From an uncultured Bacteroidaceae bacterium (GTDB taxonomy: Bacteria; Bacteroidota; Bacteroidia; Bacteroidales; Bacteroidaceae): 64,000 nt of DNA. Below, in pieces: positions 46,360-56,279 of this stretch. The notes below the pieces were generated by a model that saw only the letters and a program-made list of their open reading frames with translations, did not search any database and was not told the DNA's origin. The DNA lies in NCBI GenBank assembly GCA_904502235.1, contig CAJGDP010000001.1:1-64000 (forward strand), in the 5' to 3' direction. A program made the position numbers and the translations under genes. Each line of letters starts with the position of its first letter. Position 1 is the stretch's first letter.

Positions 46360-47715
46360 ATGGAACTTAAAGCTGATTTTATAAGCAGGACAAAGTCTCT
46401 TTTTGGAGAAGAGGCTTATGCCCGTTTTGCGCAGGCTCTCGATTCGGAGCCGGTAGTCAGCATACGTCATAATGAGCAAAAACATGCGTCGGACAATTAT
46501 TTGAACCCTGTGCCTTGGGCTTCAAAGGGAGAGTATCTTCAGGAACGTCCTCTCTTTACGGCTGATCCGCTCTTTCATGCCGGTTGCTACTATGTGCAGG
46601 AGGCATCTTCCATGTTTGTGGAACAGGTTGTAAAACAGTATGTCCATGAACCTGTGAGAGCACTCGACTTGTGTGCGGCACCCGGTGGAAAGTCAACGCA
46701 TCTGCATTCATTGTTGCCGAAAGGCAGTATGCTCGTTTCGAACGAACCTATGCCTTTGCGTGCGCAGATACTTGCCGAGAATATCACCAAATGGGGTAAT
46801 CCCGCTTCGGTGGTAACAAGGAATATGCCTGCCGATTTCGTCTCTTTCAGGGAATTCTTCGACTTTATTCTTGTTGATGCACCCTGTTCTGGCGAAGGAA
46901 TGTTCCGTAAGGAGCCAAAGTCGGTGGAGCAGTGGAGCATTGCAAATGTGGAGATGTGTGCAGAGCGTCAGAAGGAGATCCTTTCCGATATATGGAACTC
47001 GTTGCGTCCGGGTGGTTTGCTGGTTTATAGCACATGCACCTATAACAGCGAGGAGAACGAAGAGAATGTTCGTTGGATTGCAGAAGAACTTGGTGCAGAG
47101 CCATTGGCTCTGGAAATCCCTGCCGATTGGAACGTAACAGGCTCGCTAGTGGATGAGAGCTTGCCTGTATACCGTTTTATTCCCGGATTCACCGCAGGTG
47201 AGGGTTTCTTCCTTGCCGTGCTCCGAAAGAACGGCGATGGTTCACTACTGCAACCCCGCCAGCCCCGATTGCAGAATGCGCCGGCAAAAATAAAGAACGA
47301 GGTTGAAAAGTATCTGAACAATCCGGAACTTTTCAATTTCATACAGACCGACGATGTTATTACAGCAATGCCCAAGGAACATACTGCGGCAATGGTAGCC
47401 CTGCAACAAAAGATGCATGTGCTGCATTGCGGTGTTCCCGTAGCTACAGTTAAGAACAACAAACTGTTGCCAATGCACCAGCTGGCAATGAGTACCGCTT
47501 TGTGCAAGGAGGCATTCAATGTTGTTGAACTTGAGCTTGAACAGGCATTGATGTATCTGCACCGCGAAACTTTGACGTTGCCTTCGTGTCCTATGGGATA
47601 CCTGTTGCTCACATACAGTGGCGTGCCCATCGGTTTTGTAAAGAATGTGGGAAACAGAGCAAACAATCTCTATCCTGCCGAATGGAGAATACGTAAGAAC
47701 CTAACAGATTTATAA
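46360..47715 (+). CDS. RsmF-like rRNA cytosine-C5 methyltransferase
   Basis: The 451-residue protein is a NOL1/NOP2/Sun-type m5C methyltransferase. SAM binding is at LCAAPGGKSTHL (104-116). The catalytic pair is C176 (VDAPCSGEGMF) and nucleophile C226 (YSTCTYN). The C-terminal third matches the RsmF/YebU-type extension. It probably modifies 16S rRNA; the exact site is inferred. It opens a long co-directional gene run. Confidence 0.92.
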   Translation: MELKADFISRTKSLFGEEAYARFAQALDSEPVVSIRHNEQKHASDNYLNPVPWASKGEYLQERPLFTADPLFHAGCYYVQEASSMFVEQVVKQYVHEPVRALDLCAAPGGKSTHLHSLLPKGSMLVSNEPMPLRAQILAENITKWGNPASVVTRNMPADFVSFREFFDFILVDAPCSGEGMFRKEPKSVEQWSIANVEMCAERQKEILSDIWNSLRPGGLLVYSTCTYNSEENEENVRWIAEELGAEPLALEIPADWNVTGSLVDESLPVYRFIPGFTAGEGFFLAVLRKNGDGSLLQPRQPRLQNAPAKIKNEVEKYLNNPELFNFIQTDDVITAMPKEHTAAMVALQQKMHVLHCGVPVATVKNNKLLPMHQLAMSTALCKEAFNVVELELEQALMYLHRETLTLPSCPMGYLLLTYSGVPIGFVKNVGNRANNLYPAEWRIRKNLTDL

Positions 47716-47731
47716 TTAAAAACTATATAAG

Positions 47732-49843
47732 ATGAAAAAGATTTTATTCTCATTGTTGTTGCTGATGACAACATTGAACATGAGTGCTCAATTCGGAAAT
47801 ATTGAGCCTGTAACATTCGAGGAGAACGTCGTTGTCAATGGCGCTGACGGCACCATTGAGTTCGAGGCGTATATCGAGGACGGTTATCACCTCTATTCGA
47901 CAAATATTCCCGAAGGCGGACCAATTCCAATGAGCGTATCATTCTCGGTTGTTGAGGGTGCTGAAATTGTGGGTAGTCTTGTTCCCGGTGAAGGTGCCGT
48001 AACAGAGATGGATGCCATGTTCGAAATGATGGTCTCTTATTACAGCGAGAGCGCATTGTTTACACAGAAGGTAAAATTCCTTGGTGGTCAGTATCGTATC
48101 AAGGGTACTTTGCGTTTCCAGTCGTGCAGCGACTCCAACTGTGTTCCCGGACGTTATGATTTTGATATCACCGGCGAGACTGTTGTGGAGAAACCTGCTG
48201 TAAAGGAGGAGGCAAAAGCAGAGCCTGTTGTAAAGAAAGAAGAAAAAACAGCTGTTCAGCCTGTTAAGAAAGAGACTCCCAAACCTGTGAAAAAGGTTGA
48301 AGAACCTGCAAAGAAAGAGGTCGTGGCAGAGCCTGTTGCCGAGGTTAAAGCCGAAGAGAAAGCAGAGGAAGTTGCAGTTGCAGAACCAGCTGTTGCTGAG
48401 CAGAAAGAGAACTCTTTGTGGACTCCTGTTGTAGACAAACTCGCAAAGCAGAACGAGTCGGAGGATACAAGTAACCGTTCTATCTGGATTACATTCATCC
48501 TTGGATTCGGTGGTGGTCTTTTGGCATTGCTTACTCCATGTGTATGGCCAATTATTCCAATGACAGTAAGTTTCTTCCTCAAACGTTCCAAAGGACGCAA
48601 GCAGGCTATACGCGAGGCTGTCATCTATGGTATTTCAATCATTGTAATCTACCTTGCACTTGGTTTGGCAGTAACACTTATTTTTGGTGCAGGTGCTTTG
48701 AATGCTTTGTCTACAAACGCTGTGTTCAATATTATCTTCTGCCTGATGCTGCTCGTGTTCGGTGCTTCTTTCTTAGGTGGTTTCGAGATAACATTGCCAT
48801 CGTCATGGACAAACAAGATTGACGAGAAAGCAGGCAATACAAGCGGATTGCTCAGCATCTTCTTTATGGCATTCACATTGACATTGGTGTCGTTCTCTTG
48901 TACCGGTCCAATCATCGGATTCCTTTTGGTAGAGGTTTCAACTTCGGGTGAAATCTTCGGTCCGGCTGTGGGTATGTTGGGATTTGCGCTTGCATTGGCA
49001 TTGCCATTCACATTGTTCGCTCTTTTCCCATCATTGTTGAAGCAGACTCCACGTTCAGGCGGTTGGATGAACACAATCAAGGTTGTTCTTGGTTTTGTTG
49101 AAATAGCCTTTGCATTGAAGTTCTTCTCGGTAGCCGACCTCTCTTATCACTGGGGCTTGCTCGACCGCGAGACATTCCTTGCATTGTGGATTGCTCTGTT
49201 TGCAATTCTCGGTCTGTATCTGCTCAAGATTGTGCGCCTGCCACACGATGACGAGAGCGACAAAAAGGCATCTGTTCCCGGTTTCTTCATGGGATTGGCA
49301 TCATTGGCATTCGCAGTTTACATGATACCCGGTCTTTGGGGAGCACCATGTAAGGCAATCAGTGCATTTGCTCCACCAATGAGCACACAGGATTTCAGCT
49401 TGTACGACAATAGTTTCCATCCACATGTCGACGACTATGAACTTGCTCTCGAGAGAGCTCGTCGCGAAGGCAAACCCGTGTTGCTCGACTTCACAGGTCA
49501 CGGTTGTGTGAACTGCCGTAATATGGAGGCTTCGGTATGGAGCGACGATCGTGTAATCGATATCATGCGCGAAGACTATATCGTAGCTTCGTTGTATGTC
49601 GACGACAGAACACCGCTTGCTGAACCTTTTGAGGTTGAGATAAACGGCAAGATGGTTATGCTTGAAACTGTAGGCGACAAATGGACCTATCTCCAGGGAC
49701 ACCGTTTCGGTGCCAACGCACAGCCTTTCTATGTGTTGGTTGATGCCGACGGTAATCCATTGTGCGGTTCATACTCGTTCAATCTTGATGTTGAGGCCTA
49801 TATCGATTTCCTCGAGAAGGGACTCAAGAACTTCGATAAATAA
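47732..49843 (+). CDS. dsbD: Thiol:disulfide interchange protein DsbD
   Basis: The 703-residue protein carries reducing power from cytoplasm to periplasm. A signal peptide is cut before Q20. The alpha-like domain has C132/C137. A low-complexity Lys/Glu/Pro/Ala linker follows at about 152-224. The membrane core has the redox pair C270 (TPCVWPIIP) and C390 (FSCTGPIIG). The C-terminal thioredoxin-like domain has C592/C595 (GCVNC). All three redox modules are present. The linker is longer than in E. coli DsbD. Confidence 0.94.
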   Translation: MKKILFSLLLLMTTLNMSAQFGNIEPVTFEENVVVNGADGTIEFEAYIEDGYHLYSTNIPEGGPIPMSVSFSVVEGAEIVGSLVPGEGAVTEMDAMFEMMVSYYSESALFTQKVKFLGGQYRIKGTLRFQSCSDSNCVPGRYDFDITGETVVEKPAVKEEAKAEPVVKKEEKTAVQPVKKETPKPVKKVEEPAKKEVVAEPVAEVKAEEKAEEVAVAEPAVAEQKENSLWTPVVDKLAKQNESEDTSNRSIWITFILGFGGGLLALLTPCVWPIIPMTVSFFLKRSKGRKQAIREAVIYGISIIVIYLALGLAVTLIFGAGALNALSTNAVFNIIFCLMLLVFGASFLGGFEITLPSSWTNKIDEKAGNTSGLLSIFFMAFTLTLVSFSCTGPIIGFLLVEVSTSGEIFGPAVGMLGFALALALPFTLFALFPSLLKQTPRSGGWMNTIKVVLGFVEIAFALKFFSVADLSYHWGLLDRETFLALWIALFAILGLYLLKIVRLPHDDESDKKASVPGFFMGLASLAFAVYMIPGLWGAPCKAISAFAPPMSTQDFSLYDNSFHPHVDDYELALERARREGKPVLLDFTGHGCVNCRNMEASVWSDDRVIDIMREDYIVASLYVDDRTPLAEPFEVEINGKMVMLETVGDKWTYLQGHRFGANAQPFYVLVDADGNPLCGSYSFNLDVEAYIDFLEKGLKNFDK

Positions 49844-49852
49844 TATAAAGTC

Positions 49853-51367
49853 ATGAATCTAACGCCGATAGCGAAACCTGTATTGAAGCATAGGGTAAAG
49901 CATATTTCAGAATATGCTACCTATGCTGAACAGATACAGCGTGATGTGCTCAGGCGTCTTATTGATACAGCCTCTGCAACGGAGTGGGGTGTAAAGCACT
50001 CCTACTCCGACATTGCATGCTATGAGCAGTTTGCAAAGTCTGTTGCCGTTCAGGATTATGAGAGTCTGAAAGGATATATAGACCGTATGCGCCATGGTGA
50101 AAAGGATGTTCTTTGGAAAGGCAGATGCAAGTGGTTCGCAAAATCGTCGGGAACTACAAACGACAAGAGCAAGTTCATCCCGGTAACTCCGCAAGGACTG
50201 AAAAATGTTCATTACAAGGGTGCTTTTGATGTGGTTGCCCAATACGTGGCAAACAATCCGTCGAGCCGCATCCTTTCGGGTAAGGGACTTATACTTGGTG
50301 GCAGTCATGCCCCGAATTACAATCTTCCCGATTCGCTTGTCGGCGATTTGAGCGCAATACTTATAGAGAACTGCAGTCCGTTGGTCAATCTGTTCCGTGT
50401 CCCGGGTAAGGAGATTGCACTTCTAGGCGACTTCGAAGAGAAGATGGAGAAGATTGCCTGTGTTGCATCTACAATGAATATAACAAATCTCTCGGGTGTT
50501 CCGTCGTGGATGATGGCTGTGCTCAAGCACATGCTCGAAATCACAGGGAAGACTTCGGTCGAGGAGTTATGGCCCAATCTGGAGGTGTTTTTTCATGGCG
50601 GTGTAGCATTCACTCCTTATCGTGAACAGTACTGTCAGATAATAAAGAGCCCCGACATGAAGTACATGGAAACATATAACGCAAGTGAAGGTTTCTTCGG
50701 AATACAGAACGATCCCTCTTCCCCGGCAATGCTTCTCATGATAGATTATGACATCTTTTATGAGTTCATACCGCTCGAAGAGCTCCATTCTTCCAATCCC
50801 ACAGTGTTGCCGCTTTGGGAAGTAGAGATAGGCAGGAACTATGCAATGCTCATATCTACATCGTGCGGACTATGGCGTTACATGATAGGTGATACAGTGC
50901 GTTTTACAGGTAAGGATCCTTATAAGTTTGTAATTACCGGCAGAACAAAGCATTTTATAAATGCGTTTGGAGAAGAACTTGTGGTGGATAATGCCGAAAG
51001 GGGGTTGCTGAAGGCATGCACCGTCACCGGAGCACAGGTGCTCGATTACACGGCTGCGCCGGTATTTATGGATGCAAAAGCCCAATGTCGACACCAATGG
51101 CTTATTGAGTTTGCAAAGATGCCCGAATCCGTGGAGGATTTCGCGCAGATATTGGATAGCGAACTCCAGTTGCTGAATTCCGACTACGAGGCAAAACGCT
51201 ACAAGAACAAGACCATGCAGCAACTCGAGATAGTGGTTGCAAAAGAGAATCTGTTCAACAACTGGCTTAAGAGCAAAGGTAAACTCGGCGGTCAGCATAA
51301 AGTACCCCGTCTGTGCAACGACCGCAATCATATTGATGAACTTTTGGCAATGAATCAGGTGAAATGA
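49853..51367 (+). CDS. GH3-family acyl-adenylating enzyme
   Basis: The 504-residue protein belongs to the GH3 family of adenylate-forming enzymes, known in plants for joining auxin or jasmonate to amino acids. The ATP motif is KSSGTTNDKSKFIP at about residue 100. Another family segment is METYNASEGFFG, and the C-terminal subdomain has ITGRTKHFINAFGEE. There is no signal peptide. Its bacterial substrate is unknown. It overlaps the next gene by 4 bases. Confidence 0.9.
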   Translation: MNLTPIAKPVLKHRVKHISEYATYAEQIQRDVLRRLIDTASATEWGVKHSYSDIACYEQFAKSVAVQDYESLKGYIDRMRHGEKDVLWKGRCKWFAKSSGTTNDKSKFIPVTPQGLKNVHYKGAFDVVAQYVANNPSSRILSGKGLILGGSHAPNYNLPDSLVGDLSAILIENCSPLVNLFRVPGKEIALLGDFEEKMEKIACVASTMNITNLSGVPSWMMAVLKHMLEITGKTSVEELWPNLEVFFHGGVAFTPYREQYCQIIKSPDMKYMETYNASEGFFGIQNDPSSPAMLLMIDYDIFYEFIPLEELHSSNPTVLPLWEVEIGRNYAMLISTSCGLWRYMIGDTVRFTGKDPYKFVITGRTKHFINAFGEELVVDNAERGLLKACTVTGAQVLDYTAAPVFMDAKAQCRHQWLIEFAKMPESVEDFAQILDSELQLLNSDYEAKRYKNKTMQQLEIVVAKENLFNNWLKSKGKLGGQHKVPRLCNDRNHIDELLAMNQVK

Positions 51368-53298
51368 GAATATACGAGAACATATTATTGGCAGTTACGC
51401 TTTTCGTGTTTCTTGCTTGTGCAAGTATGGGAACGCCCGACGGCGGTCCGTACGACGAGGAACCTCCTGTACTCATGGAGGCGAAACCTGCTATTGGAGC
51501 AACGAATGTAAAGAGCGGAAAGATAACACTTGATTTCGATGAGAACATCAAACTTGTCAATGCGTTTGAGAACGTGGTGGTATCTCCACCGCAAATGCAG
51601 ATGCCCGAGGTCAAATATTCGGGCAAGCGTGTAACCGTGGAACTCATGGATTCGTTGATTCCAAACGTAACATATTCCATCGACTTCGGTGATGCTATAG
51701 TCGATAACAACGAGGGAAACCCATACGAGGATTTCGCTTACTATTTCTCAACGGGAGATGCCGTGGATACTCTCGCAGTTTCTGGTACAGTCCTGAATGC
51801 GGAGGACCTGGAACCCATCAAGGGTATTGTTGTCGGTCTGCACTCATGCACTCACGACAGCGTATTCACAAGACTTCCGTTTGAAAGAGTGTCGCGCACC
51901 GATTCGCGAGGACACTTCGTAATCAAAGGTATTGCACCGGGCAACTATCGTGTATATGCCTTGAGCGAAGCGAACAACAACTATCTCTTCGATCAGAAGA
52001 GCGAAACCGTGGCATTTATGGATACCTACGTTTCCCCTTTTGCCACTCCTGCAATACGCCCCGATACCGTTTGGCGCGACAGCGTTACCGTAGATACCAT
52101 AAAGTATGTACCTTACACCCGTTTCCAACCCGACGATATAGTGTTGCGTGCCTTCAAGGAAGATTTCTATTCACAGTATCTGGTGAAATCGCCACGCGAC
52201 AGTCATAACAAGCTCACGCTCTATTTCTCTGAGCCAAATGAAGAGGTTCCTGTAATAGAAGGACTGAATTTTGACAGCGACGGTGCATATATACTCGACA
52301 ACACAATAAACAACGACACCATAACCCTTTGGTTCAAGGATTCTACGGTATACCGTGCCGATACGCTTTCTCTTAAGGTAACCTATAATGTTGCCGATTC
52401 GCTCGGAAATATGGTGGCAAAGAGCGATACGCTGTATGTCTCGGCAAAACGTAGCTGGAGCAAGATTCAGGAACAGCAGAACGAGAAATTCGAGAAAGAG
52501 TATAAGGAGTTCCTTAAGAAGGCAAAACGCAAGGAGGATTTCGATGAGAACAATCCACCGCAATATGTTCCGCCCACCAAAGAACTGAAGATACGCTTTA
52601 CCGGTTCGTCGTCTATGGATGTCAATGCAAACATAAGCTTCATTTTTGATGAACCGCTTGAATCGCTCGATACTTTGGGAATATCCCTGTCGAAGAAGGT
52701 CGACACATTGTGGGTGCCGGTGGAACATTATTTGCTTCCCGATGACAATATAAAGAAGTATAACCTGTATGCCGAATGGCGTCCCGGTGAAACATACCGC
52801 GTGGAGGCGGATTCTGCAGTGTTCAAAGGAATGTACGGCGGTATTTCCAACAAGTTTACTCAGGAAATGAAGTTCCGCTCGTTCGAAGAGTACGCGGTGC
52901 TTTATCTCGATATCCCCGGAACAGACAACCAAGGGTATGTCCAGCTCATGAACAAAAGCGGCAATATAGTACAGACCGAAAAGACCGAGAACAACCGGTG
53001 TGCCTTCTATTTTGTACGTCCTGGTGTATATTACCTACGTCTGTTCATCGATGAGAACGGCAACGGTAAATGGGATACAGGTGAATTTGAAAAAGCACGT
53101 CAACCCGAAAGGGTATATTACTATAACCGCTCACTCGAACTGAGAGCCCTGTTTGAATATTCACAGGACGACTGGGATATAAATTCACCGCTCAACACAC
53201 AGAAACCGCTTGAGATAACAAAGCAGAAACCCGATAAAGAGCGCAAGAAACTGAACCGCAATGCAACGCGCAAGTTCAAGACAAAAGAGAAAAAGTAA
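51364..53298 (+). CDS. Ig-like domain lipoprotein
   Basis: The 644-residue protein has a lipoprotein signal with C19 as likely lipidation site (VFLAC). An SbsA-type Ig-like domain covers about 34-135 (ending FAYYFSTGD). A carboxypeptidase-regulatory-like beta domain follows, then a long beta-rich region with a coiled, charged stretch at about 360-405 and a second Ig-like part. The C-terminus is strongly basic (RKFKTKEKK). This is a conserved Bacteroidetes surface or periplasmic protein of unknown role, translationally coupled to the GH3 gene. Confidence 0.85.
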   Translation: MRIYENILLAVTLFVFLACASMGTPDGGPYDEEPPVLMEAKPAIGATNVKSGKITLDFDENIKLVNAFENVVVSPPQMQMPEVKYSGKRVTVELMDSLIPNVTYSIDFGDAIVDNNEGNPYEDFAYYFSTGDAVDTLAVSGTVLNAEDLEPIKGIVVGLHSCTHDSVFTRLPFERVSRTDSRGHFVIKGIAPGNYRVYALSEANNNYLFDQKSETVAFMDTYVSPFATPAIRPDTVWRDSVTVDTIKYVPYTRFQPDDIVLRAFKEDFYSQYLVKSPRDSHNKLTLYFSEPNEEVPVIEGLNFDSDGAYILDNTINNDTITLWFKDSTVYRADTLSLKVTYNVADSLGNMVAKSDTLYVSAKRSWSKIQEQQNEKFEKEYKEFLKKAKRKEDFDENNPPQYVPPTKELKIRFTGSSSMDVNANISFIFDEPLESLDTLGISLSKKVDTLWVPVEHYLLPDDNIKKYNLYAEWRPGETYRVEADSAVFKGMYGGISNKFTQEMKFRSFEEYAVLYLDIPGTDNQGYVQLMNKSGNIVQTEKTENNRCAFYFVRPGVYYLRLFIDENGNGKWDTGEFEKARQPERVYYYNRSLELRALFEYSQDDWDINSPLNTQKPLEITKQKPDKERKKLNRNATRKFKTKEKK

Positions 53299-53336
53299 AG
53301 AATAACAAAATACAGTAACTATAAATATATAATAAT

Positions 53337-54812
53337 ATGGAAAACAAGTTCATGATATATAATACGCTGTCGCGTAAAAAGGAGTTGTTTGAGCCTCTGC
53401 ATGCACCCAATGTGGGAATGTATGTCTGTGGTCCCACAGTATATGGTCCTGCCCATTTGGGACATGCCCGTCCTGCAATAACCTTCGACGTGCTGTTCCG
53501 CTATCTTCAGAATCTCGGTTATAAGGTGCGTTATGTACGCAATATCACCGATGTAGGTCATTTGGAACATGATGCCGACGAAGGTGAGGATAAAATAGCA
53601 AAGAAGGCACGTCTGGAGCAGTTGGAGCCAATGGAGGTGGTACAGCACTACACCTTGCACTATCACAAGGTGATGGAATCGCTTAACGTGTTGCCACCAA
53701 GCATTGAACCGCATGCTTCAGGTCATATAATAGAACAGATAGAACTCGTAAAGGAGATTCTCGACAATGGTTTTGCATACGAGAGCCAAGGCTCTGTATA
53801 TTTCGACGTGGCAAAATACGATAAGGCTCACCACTATGGAATCCTTTCGGGCCGTAATCTCGACGATGTACTCAACACCACACGAGAACTCGATGGTCAG
53901 AACGAAAAGCGCAATCCTGCCGATTTCGCGCTATGGAAATGTGCTCAGCCCGAACACATCATGCGTTGGCCATCACCTTGGAGTAACGGCTTCCCCGGTT
54001 GGCATTGCGAGTGTACAGCCATGGGACGCAAGTACCTTGGCGAGCAGTTCGATATCCATGGCGGTGGTATGGACCTTATATTCCCACACCACGAATGTGA
54101 GATAGCACAGGGTATGGCGGCTATGGGCAAGCACGTCGTGAAGTATTGGATGCACAACAACATGATTACCATCAATGGAACAAAGATGGGTAAATCGTTG
54201 GGCAACTTCATTACACTCGATGAATTCTTCAACGGCACACACAAACTGCTTGCGCAGCCATATTCGCCAATGACAATCCGTTTCTTCATCCTTCAGGCGC
54301 ATTATCGCAGTACAGTGGATTTCAGCAACGAAGCATTGCAGGCAGCTGAGAAGGGTATGCAGCGTCTGCTCGAGGCATACAAGACACTCGGAAACCTTGT
54401 CGCATCGGGCGAGACTACTGTTGATGTGGCACAGCTACGCACAAAGTGCTACGACGCAATGAACGACGATATGAACACTGCATTGGTTATTTCTCACCTG
54501 TTCGATGCATGCCGTGCAATTAATCAAATTGCCGATAAAAAGGCTACAATCAGCGAGAGCGACCTTGCAGAACTTAAGGAGGCATTCAAACTCTTTGCAT
54601 TCGACATTCTCGGTCTCAAGGAGGAACGCGGTTCCGACAGCGGACGCGAAGAGGCTTTCGGCAAGGTGGTTGATATGCTGTTGCAGCAGCGTCAGATTGC
54701 CAAAGCCAACAAGGACTGGGCTACAAGCGACAAGATTCGCGACGAACTTGCGGCTCTTGGCTTTGAAATCAAGGACGGAAAAGAGGGTTCTACCTGGAAA
54801 CTGAATCGATAA
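53337..54812 (+). CDS. cysS: Cysteinyl-tRNA synthetase
   Basis: The 491-residue class I synthetase charges tRNA-Cys. Zinc ligand C31 (YVCGPTVYG), HIGH-type motif HLGH (40-43) and KMSKS-type motif KMGKS are present, along with WHCECTAMG carrying further zinc ligands. Length is normal. It lies one base ahead of the glutaminyl cyclase-like gene. Confidence 0.97.
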   Translation: MENKFMIYNTLSRKKELFEPLHAPNVGMYVCGPTVYGPAHLGHARPAITFDVLFRYLQNLGYKVRYVRNITDVGHLEHDADEGEDKIAKKARLEQLEPMEVVQHYTLHYHKVMESLNVLPPSIEPHASGHIIEQIELVKEILDNGFAYESQGSVYFDVAKYDKAHHYGILSGRNLDDVLNTTRELDGQNEKRNPADFALWKCAQPEHIMRWPSPWSNGFPGWHCECTAMGRKYLGEQFDIHGGGMDLIFPHHECEIAQGMAAMGKHVVKYWMHNNMITINGTKMGKSLGNFITLDEFFNGTHKLLAQPYSPMTIRFFILQAHYRSTVDFSNEALQAAEKGMQRLLEAYKTLGNLVASGETTVDVAQLRTKCYDAMNDDMNTALVISHLFDACRAINQIADKKATISESDLAELKEAFKLFAFDILGLKEERGSDSGREEAFGKVVDMLLQQRQIAKANKDWATSDKIRDELAALGFEIKDGKEGSTWKLNR

Positions 54813-54813
54813 G

Positions 54814-55833
54814 ATGAACTGGATATATCTGTTGTGTACATCATTGTTGTTTATCTGTTGCGGAACATCATCGGGCAAGCAGCAGGGTGTTAAAGAGGAA
54901 CAGCCACAGGAGAAGGTTCAGACTGTTGTCGAACCGGCTGTGATAGTGCCTATATTCGATGCCGACAGTGCTTATAGTTTCATTGAAGCACAGGTGAACT
55001 TCGGTCCGCGTGTGCCAAGCACCATCACACATCGCAGATGTGGCGACTATCTTGTCTCAAAACTGGAAGGCTATGGCGCAGCTGTCGTAACACAGGATGT
55101 AGAACTCAAAGCCTACAACGGTGACTTACTCAAGGCACGCAATATAATAGCGCAGTTCCAGCCCGAAAAGCAAGAGCGCGTTATGCTTTGCGCCCATTGG
55201 GACACACGTCCTTGGGCAGATACCGACCCCGATAAGGCAAACCACTACAAACCGTTGCCCGGAGCAAATGACGGAGGCAGCGGAGTGGGAGTACTCTTGG
55301 AGATAGCACGTCATCTGGCAACTGTTCCCTCAAACGTGGGTGTTGACATAATCCTCTTTGATGCCGAGGACTACGGTTTGCACGAGAACGATTCGCACTT
55401 GTGGAGCAAGCACCGACACTCATGGGCACTCGGCTCACAGTATTGGTCCATAAATCCGCATATTCCGGCATATAATGCCCGTTATGGCATATTGCTCGAT
55501 ATAGTAGGTGCGCCCGGCTCAAAGTTCCTTTATGAAGGCTATTCCACACACTTCGCCCTTGAAATAGTAAACAAAGTGTGGCAATGGGCAGGTAAATTGG
55601 GGTACGGTAACTATTTTGTGAATGAAGAGGGCGGTTCTATAACCGACGACCACTACTATGTGAACAGCATATTGGGATTGCCATGTATAGATATAATCAA
55701 CTGTGACCCCGACAGTCCCAACGGATTCGGACCATATCACCATACAATGAAGGATGATATGCAGTGGATTGGCAAATCCACCCTTAAAGCTGTGGGACAA
55801 ACAGTATTAACCGTAATATATAACGAGAAATAA
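54814..55833 (+). CDS. M28-family glutaminyl cyclase-like lipoprotein
   Basis: The 339-residue protein has an N-terminal signal with C16/C17 as possible lipidation sites. The M28 fold has AHWDTRPWAD (H128, D130), GANDGGSG (D153), DAEDYG (D184, E185), LLDIVGAPG (D229) and TDDHYYVN (H280). The segment QVNFGPRVPST and the overall pattern match the Bacteroidales zinc glutaminyl cyclases known from Porphyromonas, which convert N-terminal Gln to pyroglutamate. A true aminopeptidase is the alternative. Its stop shares a base with the sufE start. Confidence 0.87.
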   Translation: MNWIYLLCTSLLFICCGTSSGKQQGVKEEQPQEKVQTVVEPAVIVPIFDADSAYSFIEAQVNFGPRVPSTITHRRCGDYLVSKLEGYGAAVVTQDVELKAYNGDLLKARNIIAQFQPEKQERVMLCAHWDTRPWADTDPDKANHYKPLPGANDGGSGVGVLLEIARHLATVPSNVGVDIILFDAEDYGLHENDSHLWSKHRHSWALGSQYWSINPHIPAYNARYGILLDIVGAPGSKFLYEGYSTHFALEIVNKVWQWAGKLGYGNYFVNEEGGSITDDHYYVNSILGLPCIDIINCDPDSPNGFGPYHHTMKDDMQWIGKSTLKAVGQTVLTVIYNEK

Positions 55834-56264
55834 TGGCTGATATCAAAGAAATACAGGACGAGATAATAGATGAATTCACCGGGTTCGACGATTGGCTCGA
55901 CCGTTATCAATTGCTTATTGATTTAGGTAGCGAGCAGGAACCTTTGCCCCAGGAGTACAAAACCGACAATAATCTCATAGAAGGCTGTCAGAGCCGTGTC
56001 TGGTTACAGGCCGACTTTGTCGATGGTAAGATTCTCTTCCGTGCCGAGAGCGATGCCCTTATTGTAAAAGGAATTGTGGCTCTGCTCATAAAGGTGTATT
56101 CAGGACATACCCCCGAAGAGATACTCGATAACGAACCATATTTTGTTGAGGCTATAGGATTGAAGGAACACCTTTCACCCACCCGCAGCAACGGATTGGT
56201 TGCGATGATAAAGCAGATGAAACTCTACGCCTTGGCGTTTAAAGCAATAGTAAGTGTTGGTTAA
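55833..56264 (+). CDS. sufE: Cysteine desulfuration protein SufE
   Basis: The 143-residue protein accepts sulfur from SufS for Fe-S assembly. The acceptor C52 lies in IEGCQSRVW, and the length is typical. It starts on the last base of the previous stop (TAATG), so translation is coupled. No other suf gene is adjacent. Its last five residues, IVSVG, and the stop lie inside the 34-bp palindrome. Confidence 0.95.
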   Translation: MADIKEIQDEIIDEFTGFDDWLDRYQLLIDLGSEQEPLPQEYKTDNNLIEGCQSRVWLQADFVDGKILFRAESDALIVKGIVALLIKVYSGHTPEEILDNEPYFVEAIGLKEHLSPTRSNGLVAMIKQMKLYALAFKAIVSVG

Positions 56265-56279
56265 CCAACACTTACTATT
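56246..56279. terminator. Perfect 34-bp palindrome covering both convergent stop codons
   Basis: AATAGTAAGTGTTGGTT (56246-56262) is followed directly by its exact reverse complement (56263-56279). sufE and the U32 gene both end inside it, and their stop codons overlap. The zero-loop 17-bp stem could terminate either transcript; T runs are modest. Confidence 0.8.
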
